A stretch of 64,000 bases of DNA from CATZDY01 sp045599035. GTDB lineage: Bacteria > Bacillota > Desulfotomaculia > Desulfotomaculales > Desulfocucumaceae. Below the pieces are notes generated by a model. That model searched no databases. It was not told the DNA's origin and worked only from the letters and a program-made list of their open reading frames with translations. The DNA lies in the NCBI GenBank assembly GCA_045599035.1, contig JAZRVI010000032.1, forward strand, positions 1 through 64,000. Reading direction: 5' to 3'. Below, piece by piece: positions 50,240-58,812 of this stretch (its first letter is position 1; each line of letters starts with the position of its first letter). The translations under genes and the position numbers were made by a program.

Positions 50240-51178
50240 ATGCAAGGTTTGGAATTAGCTCGCCAATATTATGAACAATATGGTCGGCCTTTGTTGGAAA
50301 ACCAGTTCTTCGCTCAGAAAAATCGGATTGCGGTAGGTTTGGTGGGGGACGGCTCGGAATGTTTTGGCTTTGATGACCAGATTTCCCAGGATCACGATTG
50401 GGGAGCCGGTTTTTACTTTTGGCTGACCCCGGAAGATTATCAGCAAATTGGAGCCGAACTGCAAGCCGCTTATCAGGCTTTACCCAGTGAATTTGCTGGT
50501 TTTCCCAAACGGACTTCCACTGAATTTGACGGCGAACGGGGCGGAGTTTGGCAAATTCAGACTTTCTATCACCACTTTTTGGCTCTGGAACAGCCTCCCG
50601 CCACCTGGCAGCAATGGCGGAGCCTGCCGGAAAGCAATTTGGCAGCAGCTACCAATGGAGAAGTTTTCAGCGATCCTCTGGGAGAATTTACTGCTTTTCG
50701 CAATCAGCTTTTGGAGTTCTATCCGGAAGATTTACGCCTGAAAAAAATTGCCGCCCGCTGCATGATTATGGGACAAGCCGGTCAATACAATTATGTCCGT
50801 TCAGTAGCTCGCAAGGAATGGGTGGCTGCTCATCAGGCTTTAAGCGAATTTATCAACGCCGCTGTTTCGGCCATTTATCTGGCCAACAAACGCTATAAGC
50901 CTTTTTACAAATGGATGCACCGGGGCTTAAAAAGCCTGCCTTTGGGAGGAGAACAATTTTATGAAATGTTCCGCAATCTGACCAAATGCACCAACAAACC
51001 CAGCCCCTATGAAAAAAATATTCAGTTAATAGAAGATATTTGTCAAGGCATTATTGCTTTATTGCAGCACTTAAATTTAACTGACAGCAACAGCAGCTTT
51101 ATCTTGGATCATGCTGCTTTTGTCCAAAGCCGGATTCAAGAGGACAACCTGAAAAGACTGCCCCTGATCGCTGAATAA
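50240..51178 (+). CDS. DUF4037 nucleotidyltransferase-like protein
   Basis: A 312-residue protein of the DUF4037 family. Residues near 32-54 (VGLVGDGSECFGFDDQISQD then HDWG) match the polymerase-beta nucleotidyltransferase pattern G-S followed by D-x-D (DHD), so transfer of a nucleotide to a protein or small molecule is possible. The rest is helical with aromatic and basic residues. It starts 2 bp after the TPR stop and ends directly at the mobile element, copy B, which separates it from DUF4125. Confidence 0.85.
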   Translation: MQGLELARQYYEQYGRPLLENQFFAQKNRIAVGLVGDGSECFGFDDQISQDHDWGAGFYFWLTPEDYQQIGAELQAAYQALPSEFAGFPKRTSTEFDGERGGVWQIQTFYHHFLALEQPPATWQQWRSLPESNLAAATNGEVFSDPLGEFTAFRNQLLEFYPEDLRLKKIAARCMIMGQAGQYNYVRSVARKEWVAAHQALSEFINAAVSAIYLANKRYKPFYKWMHRGLKSLPLGGEQFYEMFRNLTKCTNKPSPYEKNIQLIEDICQGIIALLQHLNLTDSNSSFILDHAAFVQSRIQEDNLKRLPLIAE

Positions 51179-51180
51179 TT

Positions 51181-51419
51181 ATTTTTAATGTTGGTGCGAG
51201 GAAACTCGATTTTTCAAAGCCGAGATGAACGCACCTATTTTTTTGTTTCTGTCTTGCACAAGGTATCAAAATATGATACACTCAAATAAATGGTAGGCTA
51301 GGAGCTAGCCGAACCTAACGCTTGTGGACACTATGTAAGACTTGAGCTAACGGCTTTATGTTATCCAAGCAATAGTGGTTGAAGCAAGAAGCTCGGTAAT
51401 TTATTGCCGAGTAGTTCAC
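51181..51419 (+). mobile_element. Short ORF-less TnpB-associated element, copy B
   Basis: Nearly the same sequence as copy A at 16091: left end AATGTTGGTGCGAGG with hairpin, CATCAAAATATGATACACT-like block (TATCAAAATATGATACACT), scaffold block from 51318, terminal hairpin CTCGGTAATTTATTGCCGAG and GTAGTTCAC. It is about 239 bp, longer than copy A mainly between the left hairpin and the TATCAAAATATG block. It is inserted between the DUF4037 stop and the DUF4125 ribosome site. The putative guide begins GAGGAGGAGATTTGATG, that is, the ribosome site and start of the next gene. Confidence 0.78.
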
Positions 51420-51433
51420 GAGGAGGAGATTTG

Positions 51434-52087
51434 ATGTCTAAGACCAAACAGGAATGGATTGCCGAAATTTTGCCAATTGAATGGGAAATGTTTAGCAGTG
51501 TGCATAATGCCGGAGGACAGGCCGCCTGTCAAAGAGATCCCAAAACCTTTGAAATTATGCGTTCCAGTCAAGAGCTGGCCTGGTCAGAAGAGGTTTTGGA
51601 AAGCTATTATAAGGATCTGGTTAAAGCCAAAAACAATAACCGCAACTTAATGACTGAAAAATATGGCTGGATGATGGAATCCACTTTCCCGGCTGAATTT
51701 CAAAACAACATTAAACCCTTTTTGCCCAAATTAAACCCGGCGGTTAATCCTCTGGTTAAGGAAATAGTAGGCATGATTATGGAATGGAGCCAGGAAATCA
51801 GCCAGAATTATCCGCTGGTAGCCGAAGCAGGCCGTCCGATGGAAAGCTCTGCGGATACTCCTTTGACCACCTCCTTGGAAACCTACTTTCGGGGTGAACT
51901 GAAAACCTATTCCGCCCGCACTCTGAAATTATTGCTGGAACACCTGCAAAAACAAAAAGCCGCTGGAATCAATGTCCATCGGCAAATTTTGGAAAATACT
52001 GTTTTGCAATACGGTTATCAGTCCCTGGAGGATGCAGAAACCAAATTGCAGGCCAAAGGCGGTTCCGGCCCCTCCTGCAACTGTTAG
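51434..52087 (+). CDS. DUF4125 family protein
   Basis: A 217-residue protein. ATG 51434 is chosen because AGGAGGAG lies 5 nt upstream; the upstream TTG at 51404 lies within the mobile element. Conserved features are EWEMFSSVHNAGGQAACQRDPKTFEIMRSSQ and YGWMMESTFPAEF. It ends in a cysteine-containing GGSGPSCNC. The family has no known function. It accompanies DUF4037 and TPR proteins, here parted from them by copy B. Its transcription now either reads through the element or starts within it. Confidence 0.85.
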   Translation: MSKTKQEWIAEILPIEWEMFSSVHNAGGQAACQRDPKTFEIMRSSQELAWSEEVLESYYKDLVKAKNNNRNLMTEKYGWMMESTFPAEFQNNIKPFLPKLNPAVNPLVKEIVGMIMEWSQEISQNYPLVAEAGRPMESSADTPLTTSLETYFRGELKTYSARTLKLLLEHLQKQKAAGINVHRQILENTVLQYGYQSLEDAETKLQAKGGSGPSCNC

Positions 52088-52104
52088 TTCAAAGGAGCCG
52101 CCCC

Positions 52105-52143
52105 TTTATGGGGGATTTTGGCTGAACAGCCAAAATCCCCTAT
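52105..52143 (+). terminator. Hairpin after the DUF4125 gene
   Basis: GGGGATTTTGGCT and AGCCAAAATCCCC form a 13-bp perfect stem with a GAAC loop, followed by TATCTTC. The T-tract is weak, so the small gene after it may still be co-transcribed. Confidence 0.6.
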
Positions 52144-52170
52144 CTTCAAACTTCAAAGGAGAAAATTTTT

Positions 52171-52482
52171 TTGCGAAAAGAAAAACCTACTTTTTTCACC
52201 TATCAGGAGCTTTTTTTGCAAATTGTTCAGGAAAACTTGCAGCGACAGCCAGCTCTAACCGAAAATTGGCTTCAAATAGCACCGCAAACCGTTCGGGAAC
52301 AAATTTTGCAGCAATTTAAGCACAAGCTGGAACAGGAATATCAGGTGGAACAGGTTCTCGAACCCCAATGGCTTAACCTGGAAGCCAGCCTGGAAACCCT
52401 GACCATTCGCCTGCACCATGTTTTTTCTAATGTTTATCTGATGCAGCAGATCAATGACAAAATCCTGGCTCGGAGAAATTAG
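52171..52482 (+). CDS. 103-residue protein, unknown
   Basis: A small, glutamine- and leucine-rich, probably all-helical protein, starting at TTG 52171 with AAAGGAGAA upstream (MRKEKPTFFTYQELFLQIVQ). No motif, signal or membrane segment is visible. It follows the DUF4125 gene after a hairpin and ends converging on cobQ with a 4-bp overlap. It is possibly a fourth member of the TPR/DUF4037/DUF4125 group. Confidence 0.6.
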   Translation: MRKEKPTFFTYQELFLQIVQENLQRQPALTENWLQIAPQTVREQILQQFKHKLEQEYQVEQVLEPQWLNLEASLETLTIRLHHVFSNVYLMQQINDKILARRN

Positions 52483-53966
52483 CCTTGCTTGTCGCTTTCA
52501 GCCAACTGAACCAGATAATCTATATCCAAATATTTTTCGGCATAAGCCGCCAGCTTATCATATTGTTCTTCCCGAAGGCTCCTAGTGTCGATTAAAGGCC
52601 GAGTTGGATAGTTCGCAGCAGCTCGAATCAAATTCAGCCATTTGGTTCGGAATTGATCATTGTGAAAAATATTGTGCAGATAGGTACCGGCTCTTTTTAA
52701 GTCCAAAGTAGCCGCCCCCTCCAGCCGCTGCCCAATTTGCCACAGAGGCTGGACTTCCGTTCCCAAAATTTCGCTGCGTCCCAAATGAATTTCATAGCCT
52801 TGCACGGTCAGACCGGCAGTCAAAGGATGAATTCCCACCGCTGTTGTCTGACTGACTTTTTTCTCTCCCACAAAGCGGGTGGACAAAGGCAAAAGCCCCA
52901 AACCGGTTTTGTGATAACCGGGCTTAAAGTCCACCCCTTCCGGATCCAGCAAATCCTGCCCCATAATTTGATAGCCGCCGCATACCCCGAAAAGATAACC
53001 AGAATAATTTTGCAGCTTGGCAGCCAAACCATTATTTTCTAAATATTCCAAATCGGCCAGGGTGCTTTTGGTTCCGGGTATAATAATAGCCTTAAATTGG
53101 CTTAAATCGCTAAATGGATTCACCCAGCTCAACTGAACATCTTCTTCGTAAGCAAAAGCCTCCAAATCAGTATGATTGGAAATAAAAGGTAATCGAACCA
53201 CGCCAATTTGCAAGGGTTTTTCTTCAGAAGGAGCCTGGAGAAAATTAATACTCAGAGAATCCTCCCCTTCAATATTCACATCATGCAAATAAGGAAAAAC
53301 CCCCAAAACTTTGATGCCGGTATAATTTTCAATCCAATCCACCGCACTTTGAAAATATTCTATGCTGCCTCGAAATTGATTGAAAATAATCCCCTTAATC
53401 CGCTGGCGATCCTCACCGACTAATTCCAGAGTGCCTACCACCGAAGCCAGTGAACCGCCCCGATTAACATCAGCCACCAAAATAACTGGAACCTGAGCTT
53501 CCCGGGCAATACTCATATTGACAATTTCCCGGTCAGCCAAATTGATTTCAGCCGGACTTCCAGCTCCTTCAATGATAACCAAATCATAATTTTTTCGAGC
53601 TATCTCCAGGGATTTCCGGACTGCTTTCCAGCCTTCCTGCTCAATAAAATTTTCCTGATACTCCCGACCCGATTGGGAACCAAAAACCTGACCAAACAAA
53701 ATTATTTCCGAACAGCAATCCTGGCGAGGCTTGAGCAAAATAGGATTCATCCAGGTTTCCGGCAAAATCCCTGCCGCTTCCGCCTGAACTCCCTGGGCTC
53801 GTCCCATTTCTCCTCCGTCCCAGGTAACATAGGAATTATTGGACATATTCTGGCTCTTATATGGAGTAACCCGGTAACCCCGATTTTTAAAAACCCGGCA
53901 AAGTGCCGTCACCAAATAGCTTTTGCCGGCATCACTGCTACAGCCCTGAATCATAATCCCCTTCAT
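52479..53966 (-). CDS. cobQ: Cobyric acid synthase
   Basis: A 495-residue adenosylcobyrinic-acid a,c-diamide amidotransferase. The N-terminal dethiobiotin-synthetase-like domain has MIQGCSSDAGKSYLVTALCR and YKSQNMSNNSYVT. The class I amidotransferase domain has the nucleophile in LFGVCGGYQIMG and a later GIHPLTAG and YLHNIFH. It amidates four side chains in cobalamin synthesis. No cobalamin riboswitch or other cob gene lies in the window. AAAGGAGG lies 13 nt before ATG 53966; an ATG four codons later is also possible. Confidence 0.95.
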   Translation of the reverse strand: MKGIMIQGCSSDAGKSYLVTALCRVFKNRGYRVTPYKSQNMSNNSYVTWDGGEMGRAQGVQAEAAGILPETWMNPILLKPRQDCCSEIILFGQVFGSQSGREYQENFIEQEGWKAVRKSLEIARKNYDLVIIEGAGSPAEINLADREIVNMSIAREAQVPVILVADVNRGGSLASVVGTLELVGEDRQRIKGIIFNQFRGSIEYFQSAVDWIENYTGIKVLGVFPYLHDVNIEGEDSLSINFLQAPSEEKPLQIGVVRLPFISNHTDLEAFAYEEDVQLSWVNPFSDLSQFKAIIIPGTKSTLADLEYLENNGLAAKLQNYSGYLFGVCGGYQIMGQDLLDPEGVDFKPGYHKTGLGLLPLSTRFVGEKKVSQTTAVGIHPLTAGLTVQGYEIHLGRSEILGTEVQPLWQIGQRLEGAATLDLKRAGTYLHNIFHNDQFRTKWLNLIRAAANYPTRPLIDTRSLREEQYDKLAAYAEKYLDIDYLVQLAESDKQG

Positions 53967-54051
53967 TAATAACCATACCTCCTTTTTTTCCCTAGCAGCA
54001 AAAAATTACTTTTTGGCTTAAGGAATTTTTCGCCTAGCTTTAAGCCAGATT

Positions 54052-55221
54052 TCAAGCTTGCTTTTTCAAATTTCGGCTTTGGTTGCGATAGTAAACAAAA
54101 GCCAAGGTTAAAGCCAAAATTGACAAAGCCATCAAAAAATCAAAGGCTCTGATCAAAGTGATTTTTTGGGCAATGGAACCGGCCAGCAAAGGCAAAGCCG
54201 TCATTCCAATTGCATAAACCGCCTGATACAACCCCATAGCCGTAGATTTTTTCTCCACGGGAACCTCCCGCATAGCTTCTGCCGTCAAAATTGAACTCAA
54301 AAACCCGGTCGAAACTCCAGCCACTACCTGCAACAAGTCAACTGCCAAAATGCTCGACATTCTGACCGTTAAAAAGCAATAAACGGCTAAAACTCCAAAA
54401 CAAGATAAAACCCAAAAGACAGGTTGGATTTTGGCTGCCGCCTGAGAAGAAGAAAAATAAGCTCCAGCCACTACCGCCGCAATGAACAATAAGGAACTAA
54501 GACCAATATCAAAGCCATCCGCTCCCAGATTTTTGAGAATCGCAATGGTAAAGGACATGGCAGTAGCCATCATTAACCCCTGCTGCACCACAGCCAGACC
54601 CGCAAAAACCAGGAGCCTCCGATTGGTACAAATTTTAATCAGTTCTCTAACCAAAGCAGGCTGAAAATCAGCCGCTCGGGGTTTTTCATAAATGAACAAA
54701 ACCAAAAACATTCCGCCCACCGCAAAAAGCACCGATAGCAGACATAAAAAGCTCATGCCCATTTTTTCATAACTAAACATTCCACAGGCAAAAGCCAGCA
54801 AAATCCCGGTGTTATTGGCTCCGATAATCAGTCCAGTAGCCTTGGCCATTTCCTCCGGCTTAAAATAGCTGATAAACAAAACCATAAAGGAAATCCACAT
54901 GGCCGAAGCCACCCCGGAAAGCAGGCTGGCCAAAGTAAAGCCCAGGGCATCCGGACAAAGAATCCGCAGCAGAGATCCCAAAGCCGCTGCCGTCAGTCCC
55001 CAGAAAATAAAAATTCTGTGTCGCCCCTGTCGGTCGGCAGCCAGACCCACGGGCATCCGCAAGGCCATTTGACTAAAACCATAAGCTCCAGTAACCAAAC
55101 CCACCACTGCTGAACTAACCCCCAGAGAAAGCAAAAAAGCAGTTTGATAGGGAATATAAATATATTGAGCAAACCAAAATAAACCTGCGGCCAACAGCAA
55201 AACAAATTGTCTGGGTGTCAA
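54052..55221 (-). CDS. Major facilitator superfamily transporter
   Basis: A protein of about 390 residues with 12 predicted helices and the MFS loop motif MPVGLAADRQGRHRIFI after helix 2. TTG 55221 is preferred because AGAAGG lies 9 nt upstream; TTG 55230 overlaps that site. It is on the same strand and just after the nicotinate phosphoribosyltransferase-like gene. The location could hint at niacin or flavin precursor transport, but this is only from context. An unspecified drug or metabolite exporter is equally possible. Confidence 0.85.
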   Translation of the reverse strand: MTPRQFVLLLAAGLFWFAQYIYIPYQTAFLLSLGVSSAVVGLVTGAYGFSQMALRMPVGLAADRQGRHRIFIFWGLTAAALGSLLRILCPDALGFTLASLLSGVASAMWISFMVLFISYFKPEEMAKATGLIIGANNTGILLAFACGMFSYEKMGMSFLCLLSVLFAVGGMFLVLFIYEKPRAADFQPALVRELIKICTNRRLLVFAGLAVVQQGLMMATAMSFTIAILKNLGADGFDIGLSSLLFIAAVVAGAYFSSSQAAAKIQPVFWVLSCFGVLAVYCFLTVRMSSILAVDLLQVVAGVSTGFLSSILTAEAMREVPVEKKSTAMGLYQAVYAIGMTALPLLAGSIAQKITLIRAFDFLMALSILALTLAFVYYRNQSRNLKKQA

Positions 55222-55249
55222 ATATTTCAACCTTCTTCTTTATACTTCT

Positions 55250-56335
55250 TTATAAAATCCTTTCCAGACGCTCATTGGGAGTAATCCCCGGAATCCGGCC
55301 TCTTTTGGCCAAAGGCAGGCCGTTAACTTCTTTTAAGTCCATGGTCATATCAATGGCCGAAGCTCCAGAAATATAACTGCCAACCCCAAAGGAAGCAGCT
55401 CCGGCTTCAGACAAAATCCGGATTCTGTCTGGAGTCAATCCCCCACTGACCAAAACCTGCACATGAGAATAACCAGCCTGATCCAGTCTGGCTCGGGCTT
55501 CCCGCACCAAAGCCGGGGTCACTCCGCCCCGCTCGCTGGGAGTATCCAGCCGTACTGCATTTAAATGCTGACCCAAAGCCTCCGCCACCCGCAGGCTTTC
55601 TTCAATTTCATCCTTAAAGGTATCCACCAGGACAATGACCGGTTCCCCAATAAGCTCCTGATAGCTTTGAGCCACTTTTACCGAATCTCCTACCACCAAA
55701 AAAACCGTATGCGGAACAGTTCCAGATGGTTCCCGTTTTAAAAGCTTGGCTCCCAAAATGCAGGAGCAGCCGTCAGCTCCGCCAATTATCGCCGCTCTTT
55801 CCATAACTGGAGCCACTGCCGGGTGTACATGCCTGGCTCCAAAGCAAATCATAACTTTGTCTCCAGCCGCCTCCTTACATTCCCGAGAAGCCGTAGCCCA
55901 ACCGCTGGAGCTGGCCAGCATTCCCAAAATCGGGGTTTCAAAAAGGCCAAAATCATCATAAGCCCCAGTAATTCGCATTAAAACTTCCTTTTCCGCAAAG
56001 GCACTGCCTTCCGGCAAGGCCCAAACCTCAACCCCGCAATCCTTAAGCAAATTTTTAACTTCATCCACTCCAGCTAAAATTCCGTTCCGCCGAGCAAAAA
56101 TTTCTGCGGTCACCAGACTGCGATCCAAATTTAAATGCCGCAAAATCTGCCGGGTCTTAACAAAATAAATATCGGTTGTCCAGCCTTCCCTAATTTCCTG
56201 TCCATCTGCTGAAAACAGGCGTTCGGAAGCCTCCACCGAATAAGCTGCAATTTCCTGCCCATTCTGGATAGTTTTCATTAAATCTGCCTCGGCTGTCCCC
56301 GGTTCAAGTCCCAGAACATCCTCAATCCTTTCCAT
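55250..56335 (-). CDS. Nicotinate phosphoribosyltransferase-like protein
   Basis: A 361-residue type II phosphoribosyltransferase. It shows FETPILGMLASSSGWAT, CFGARHVHPAVAPVMERAAI (the catalytic-histidine region), VLVDTFKDEIEESLRVA, AVRLDTPSERGG, and VLVSGGLTPDRIRILSEAGAASFGVGSYI. It probably salvages nicotinate to NaMN, as in the archaeal/Firmicute NAPRTase group; nicotinate-nucleotide pyrophosphorylase (NadC) is a related alternative, but no quinolinate genes are near. It follows ribH by about 55 bp, so it may share the riboflavin transcript. Confidence 0.85.
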   Translation of the reverse strand: MERIEDVLGLEPGTAEADLMKTIQNGQEIAAYSVEASERLFSADGQEIREGWTTDIYFVKTRQILRHLNLDRSLVTAEIFARRNGILAGVDEVKNLLKDCGVEVWALPEGSAFAEKEVLMRITGAYDDFGLFETPILGMLASSSGWATASRECKEAAGDKVMICFGARHVHPAVAPVMERAAIIGGADGCSCILGAKLLKREPSGTVPHTVFLVVGDSVKVAQSYQELIGEPVIVLVDTFKDEIEESLRVAEALGQHLNAVRLDTPSERGGVTPALVREARARLDQAGYSHVQVLVSGGLTPDRIRILSEAGAASFGVGSYISGASAIDMTMDLKEVNGLPLAKRGRIPGITPNERLERIL

Positions 56336-56391
56336 ATTTATAAATATTTAGAAATGCTTTCAATAATTCAGGGCTTCCTTACTAAAAAGGC

Positions 56392-56910
56392 TTAAAATCC
56401 TTCTTCTTCATCTTCTTCTTCATCATCTTCTTCATATACATTAAATTCAAATTCCTGCATAACATTAGCCATTTCAATGGCTGTGACCGCAGCATCAAAA
56501 CCCTTATTTCCAGCTTTGGTTCCGGCTCTTTCTACAGCCTGTTCAATGGTATCAGCCGTAATTACCCCAAAGATTACCGGAGAATTGGAATTCAAGCCTA
56601 CCTGAGCCACGCCCTTGCTGACCTCGGCTGCTACATAATCAAAATGGGGAGTAGCTCCCCGAATAACCGCTCCCAAACAAATAACCGCATCATAGCGTTC
56701 GGAAAAGGCCATTCTTTGAGCCGCCAGGGGAATTTCAAAGGCTCCTGGCACCCACATTATTTCCAAATCTTCTTCCGCCACTTCATGCCGCTTTAAAGCA
56801 TCCAAAGCTCCAGCCAGCAATTTACCGGTAATAAACTCGTTAAACCGAGCTACCACAATGCCAATTTTTAACCCGGCACCGGTTAATTTTCCTTCATAGG
56901 TTTTAATCAT
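56392..56910 (-). CDS. ribH: Lumazine synthase with an acidic C-terminal tail
   Basis: A 172-residue 6,7-dimethyl-8-ribityllumazine synthase: VVARFNEFITGKL, VPGAFEIPLAAQRM, CLGAVIRGATPHFDYVAAE and the catalytic histidine in TPHFDY. Typical family length is about 155. The extra C terminus is strongly acidic: YEEDDEEEDEEEGF. Such a tail would sit on the inside or outside of the icosahedral shell. The ATG overlaps the ribBA stop by 8 bp. Confidence 0.95.
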   Translation of the reverse strand: MIKTYEGKLTGAGLKIGIVVARFNEFITGKLLAGALDALKRHEVAEEDLEIMWVPGAFEIPLAAQRMAFSERYDAVICLGAVIRGATPHFDYVAAEVSKGVAQVGLNSNSPVIFGVITADTIEQAVERAGTKAGNKGFDAAVTAIEMANVMQEFEFNVYEEDDEEEDEEEGF

Positions 56911-58129
56911 AATTTTTATCTCCTTTATTAATATGCAGTAAATGACCTAATTTAGTCTGTTTGGTCGAAAGATAAAACTGGTTTTCTTCCTGAGGCGGAA
57001 TTTCAATGGGAACCCGCTCCACCACTTCCAGTCCATGCCCTTCCAGACCGGAAATTTTGCGGGGATTGTTGGTAATAATCCGCAATTTGGTTAAACCCAA
57101 ATCGCTTAAAATTTGTGCTCCAATTCCATAGTCCCGCAAATCCGCCGGGAAACCCAAAGCTTCATTGGCTTCTACTGTGTCCTTGCCTTCATCCTGCAAG
57201 TGATAAGCTTTGATCTTATTCAACAGCCCAATCCCCCGGCCTTCCTGCCGCATATACAGCAAAACTCCAATGCCTTCCCTTTCGATCATGGCCATGGAGC
57301 TGGTCAGCTGATCTCCACAGTCACAGCGTTTGGAACCAAACACATCTCCGGTCAGACATTCGGAATGGACTCGAACCAGCGGAGCTTCAACCTGGCTTAA
57401 ATCCCCCTTGACCAAAGCAATATGTTCCTTATTATCCAAAAGGCTGCGATAGGCCACAGCCATAAATTCCCCATATTTGGTGGGCAATTTGGCCGAATCC
57501 ACCCGTTCAATCAACTTTTCGGTATTCCGCCGATATTGAATTAAATCCGCCACCGAAACCAGCTTCAAATTATGCTTTTGGGCAAATTCTTTTAATTGGG
57601 GCAAACGAGCCATATTCCCATCTTCCTGCATAATTTCGCAAATAACTCCTGCTGGATACAAGCCCGCCAGCCGAGCCAAATCCACCATGGCTTCGGTATG
57701 TCCAGCCCGCCGCAAAACTCCGCCCTGTCTGGCTCGCAGAGGAAAGATATGGCCTGGCCGCCGCAGGTCATCCGGACGGGTTTGAGGATCAAGCATGGCC
57801 TGGACAGTAGCTGCCCGTTCAAAAGCGGAAATTCCGGTGCTGGTTGAGATATGATCCACCGAAACCGTAAAAGCTGTACAATGATTATCCGTATTTTGGG
57901 TTACCATCTCCGGAATTTTCAGCTCATCCAATCTTTTGCCCTCCATGGGCATACAAATCAAACCCTTGGCCTGACTAGCCATAAAATTGATGGCCTCTGG
58001 AGTAGCCATTTCAGCGGCAATTAACAGATCGCCTTCATTTTCCCGATCCTCGTCATCCACCACAATAACCATGCGTCCCTGTTTGATTTCTTCAATAGCT
58101 TCGGCAATAGTGTTTAAACCTTCACCCAT
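56903..58129 (-). CDS. ribBA: Bifunctional DHBP synthase / GTP cyclohydrolase II
   Basis: A 408-residue fusion feeding both branches of riboflavin synthesis. The N-terminal RibB half has VVVDDEDRENEGDLLIAAE and RPGHIFPLRARQGGVLRRAGHTEA. The C-terminal RibA half has the zinc site SECLTGDVFGSKRCDCGDQ, the GTP-site RQEGRGIGLLNK and NEALGFPADLRDYGIGAQI. AAAGGAGG lies before ATG. It is the third gene of the rib operon. Confidence 0.96.
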   Translation of the reverse strand: MGEGLNTIAEAIEEIKQGRMVIVVDDEDRENEGDLLIAAEMATPEAINFMASQAKGLICMPMEGKRLDELKIPEMVTQNTDNHCTAFTVSVDHISTSTGISAFERAATVQAMLDPQTRPDDLRRPGHIFPLRARQGGVLRRAGHTEAMVDLARLAGLYPAGVICEIMQEDGNMARLPQLKEFAQKHNLKLVSVADLIQYRRNTEKLIERVDSAKLPTKYGEFMAVAYRSLLDNKEHIALVKGDLSQVEAPLVRVHSECLTGDVFGSKRCDCGDQLTSSMAMIEREGIGVLLYMRQEGRGIGLLNKIKAYHLQDEGKDTVEANEALGFPADLRDYGIGAQILSDLGLTKLRIITNNPRKISGLEGHGLEVVERVPIEIPPQEENQFYLSTKQTKLGHLLHINKGDKNYD

Positions 58130-58143
58130 ACTGACAACCTCCT

Positions 58144-58806
58144 TTAGTAATCCAGAAAGCCATTTTCCGCTAATTTATTCAAATTTAAACCTGATTTATT
58201 TATTTGGCCATTTTGTTCTGAGCGACCTAAAAGCCTTTCGACATATTTGCCAATTAAGTCAGCTTCCAAATTGACCGTATCGCCAATTTTTTTATACCCC
58301 AAAGTGGTTAAAGCAGCAGTATGCGGAATCAGAGAAACCTGAAAACCAGTAGCTGTACAGCCTACCACTGTCAAACTGATTCCATCAATGGCAATGGAGC
58401 CTTTTTCCACCACATATTTTAAAATATGAGCCGGAGCTTCCAGGCTGACCAATAGGGCAATATCCTTTTTTTCCAAAGCAATGATGGATCCAATTCCATC
58501 AATATGCCCGCTGACCAAATGTCCGCCCAGTCGATCCCCCAGGGCTAAAGCCCGTTCCAGGTTAACCCGGCTGCCGCTTTGCAGCTCACCCAGATTGCTG
58601 CGAGCCAGAGTTTCGGCCATGACCTGAGCGGTCAAAAAGTTGGAGCCAAATTCTACTACAGTCAGGCAAACCCCATTGACTGCCACACTGTCTCCCAGCT
58701 TCATCCCTCTGGTCACGACCTGAGCATCCAGACTGATCCGGGCAGAATCAGCTCCTTTGCTGATCTTGCGTACCCGTCCCAATTCTTCCACCAAGCCGGT
58801 AAACAT
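58144..58806 (-). CDS. ribE: Riboflavin synthase alpha chain
   Basis: A 220-residue tandem lumazine-binding protein: MFTGLVEELGRVRKI, NGVCLTVVEFG, GGHLVSGHIDGIGSI in the first half and GISLTVVGCTATGFQVSLIPHT in the second. It dismutates two dimethyl-ribityllumazines to riboflavin. It starts 7 bp after the ribD stop. Confidence 0.96.
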   Translation of the reverse strand: MFTGLVEELGRVRKISKGADSARISLDAQVVTRGMKLGDSVAVNGVCLTVVEFGSNFLTAQVMAETLARSNLGELQSGSRVNLERALALGDRLGGHLVSGHIDGIGSIIALEKKDIALLVSLEAPAHILKYVVEKGSIAIDGISLTVVGCTATGFQVSLIPHTAALTTLGYKKIGDTVNLEADLIGKYVERLLGRSEQNGQINKSGLNLNKLAENGFLDY

Positions 58807-58812
58807 CCAAAA

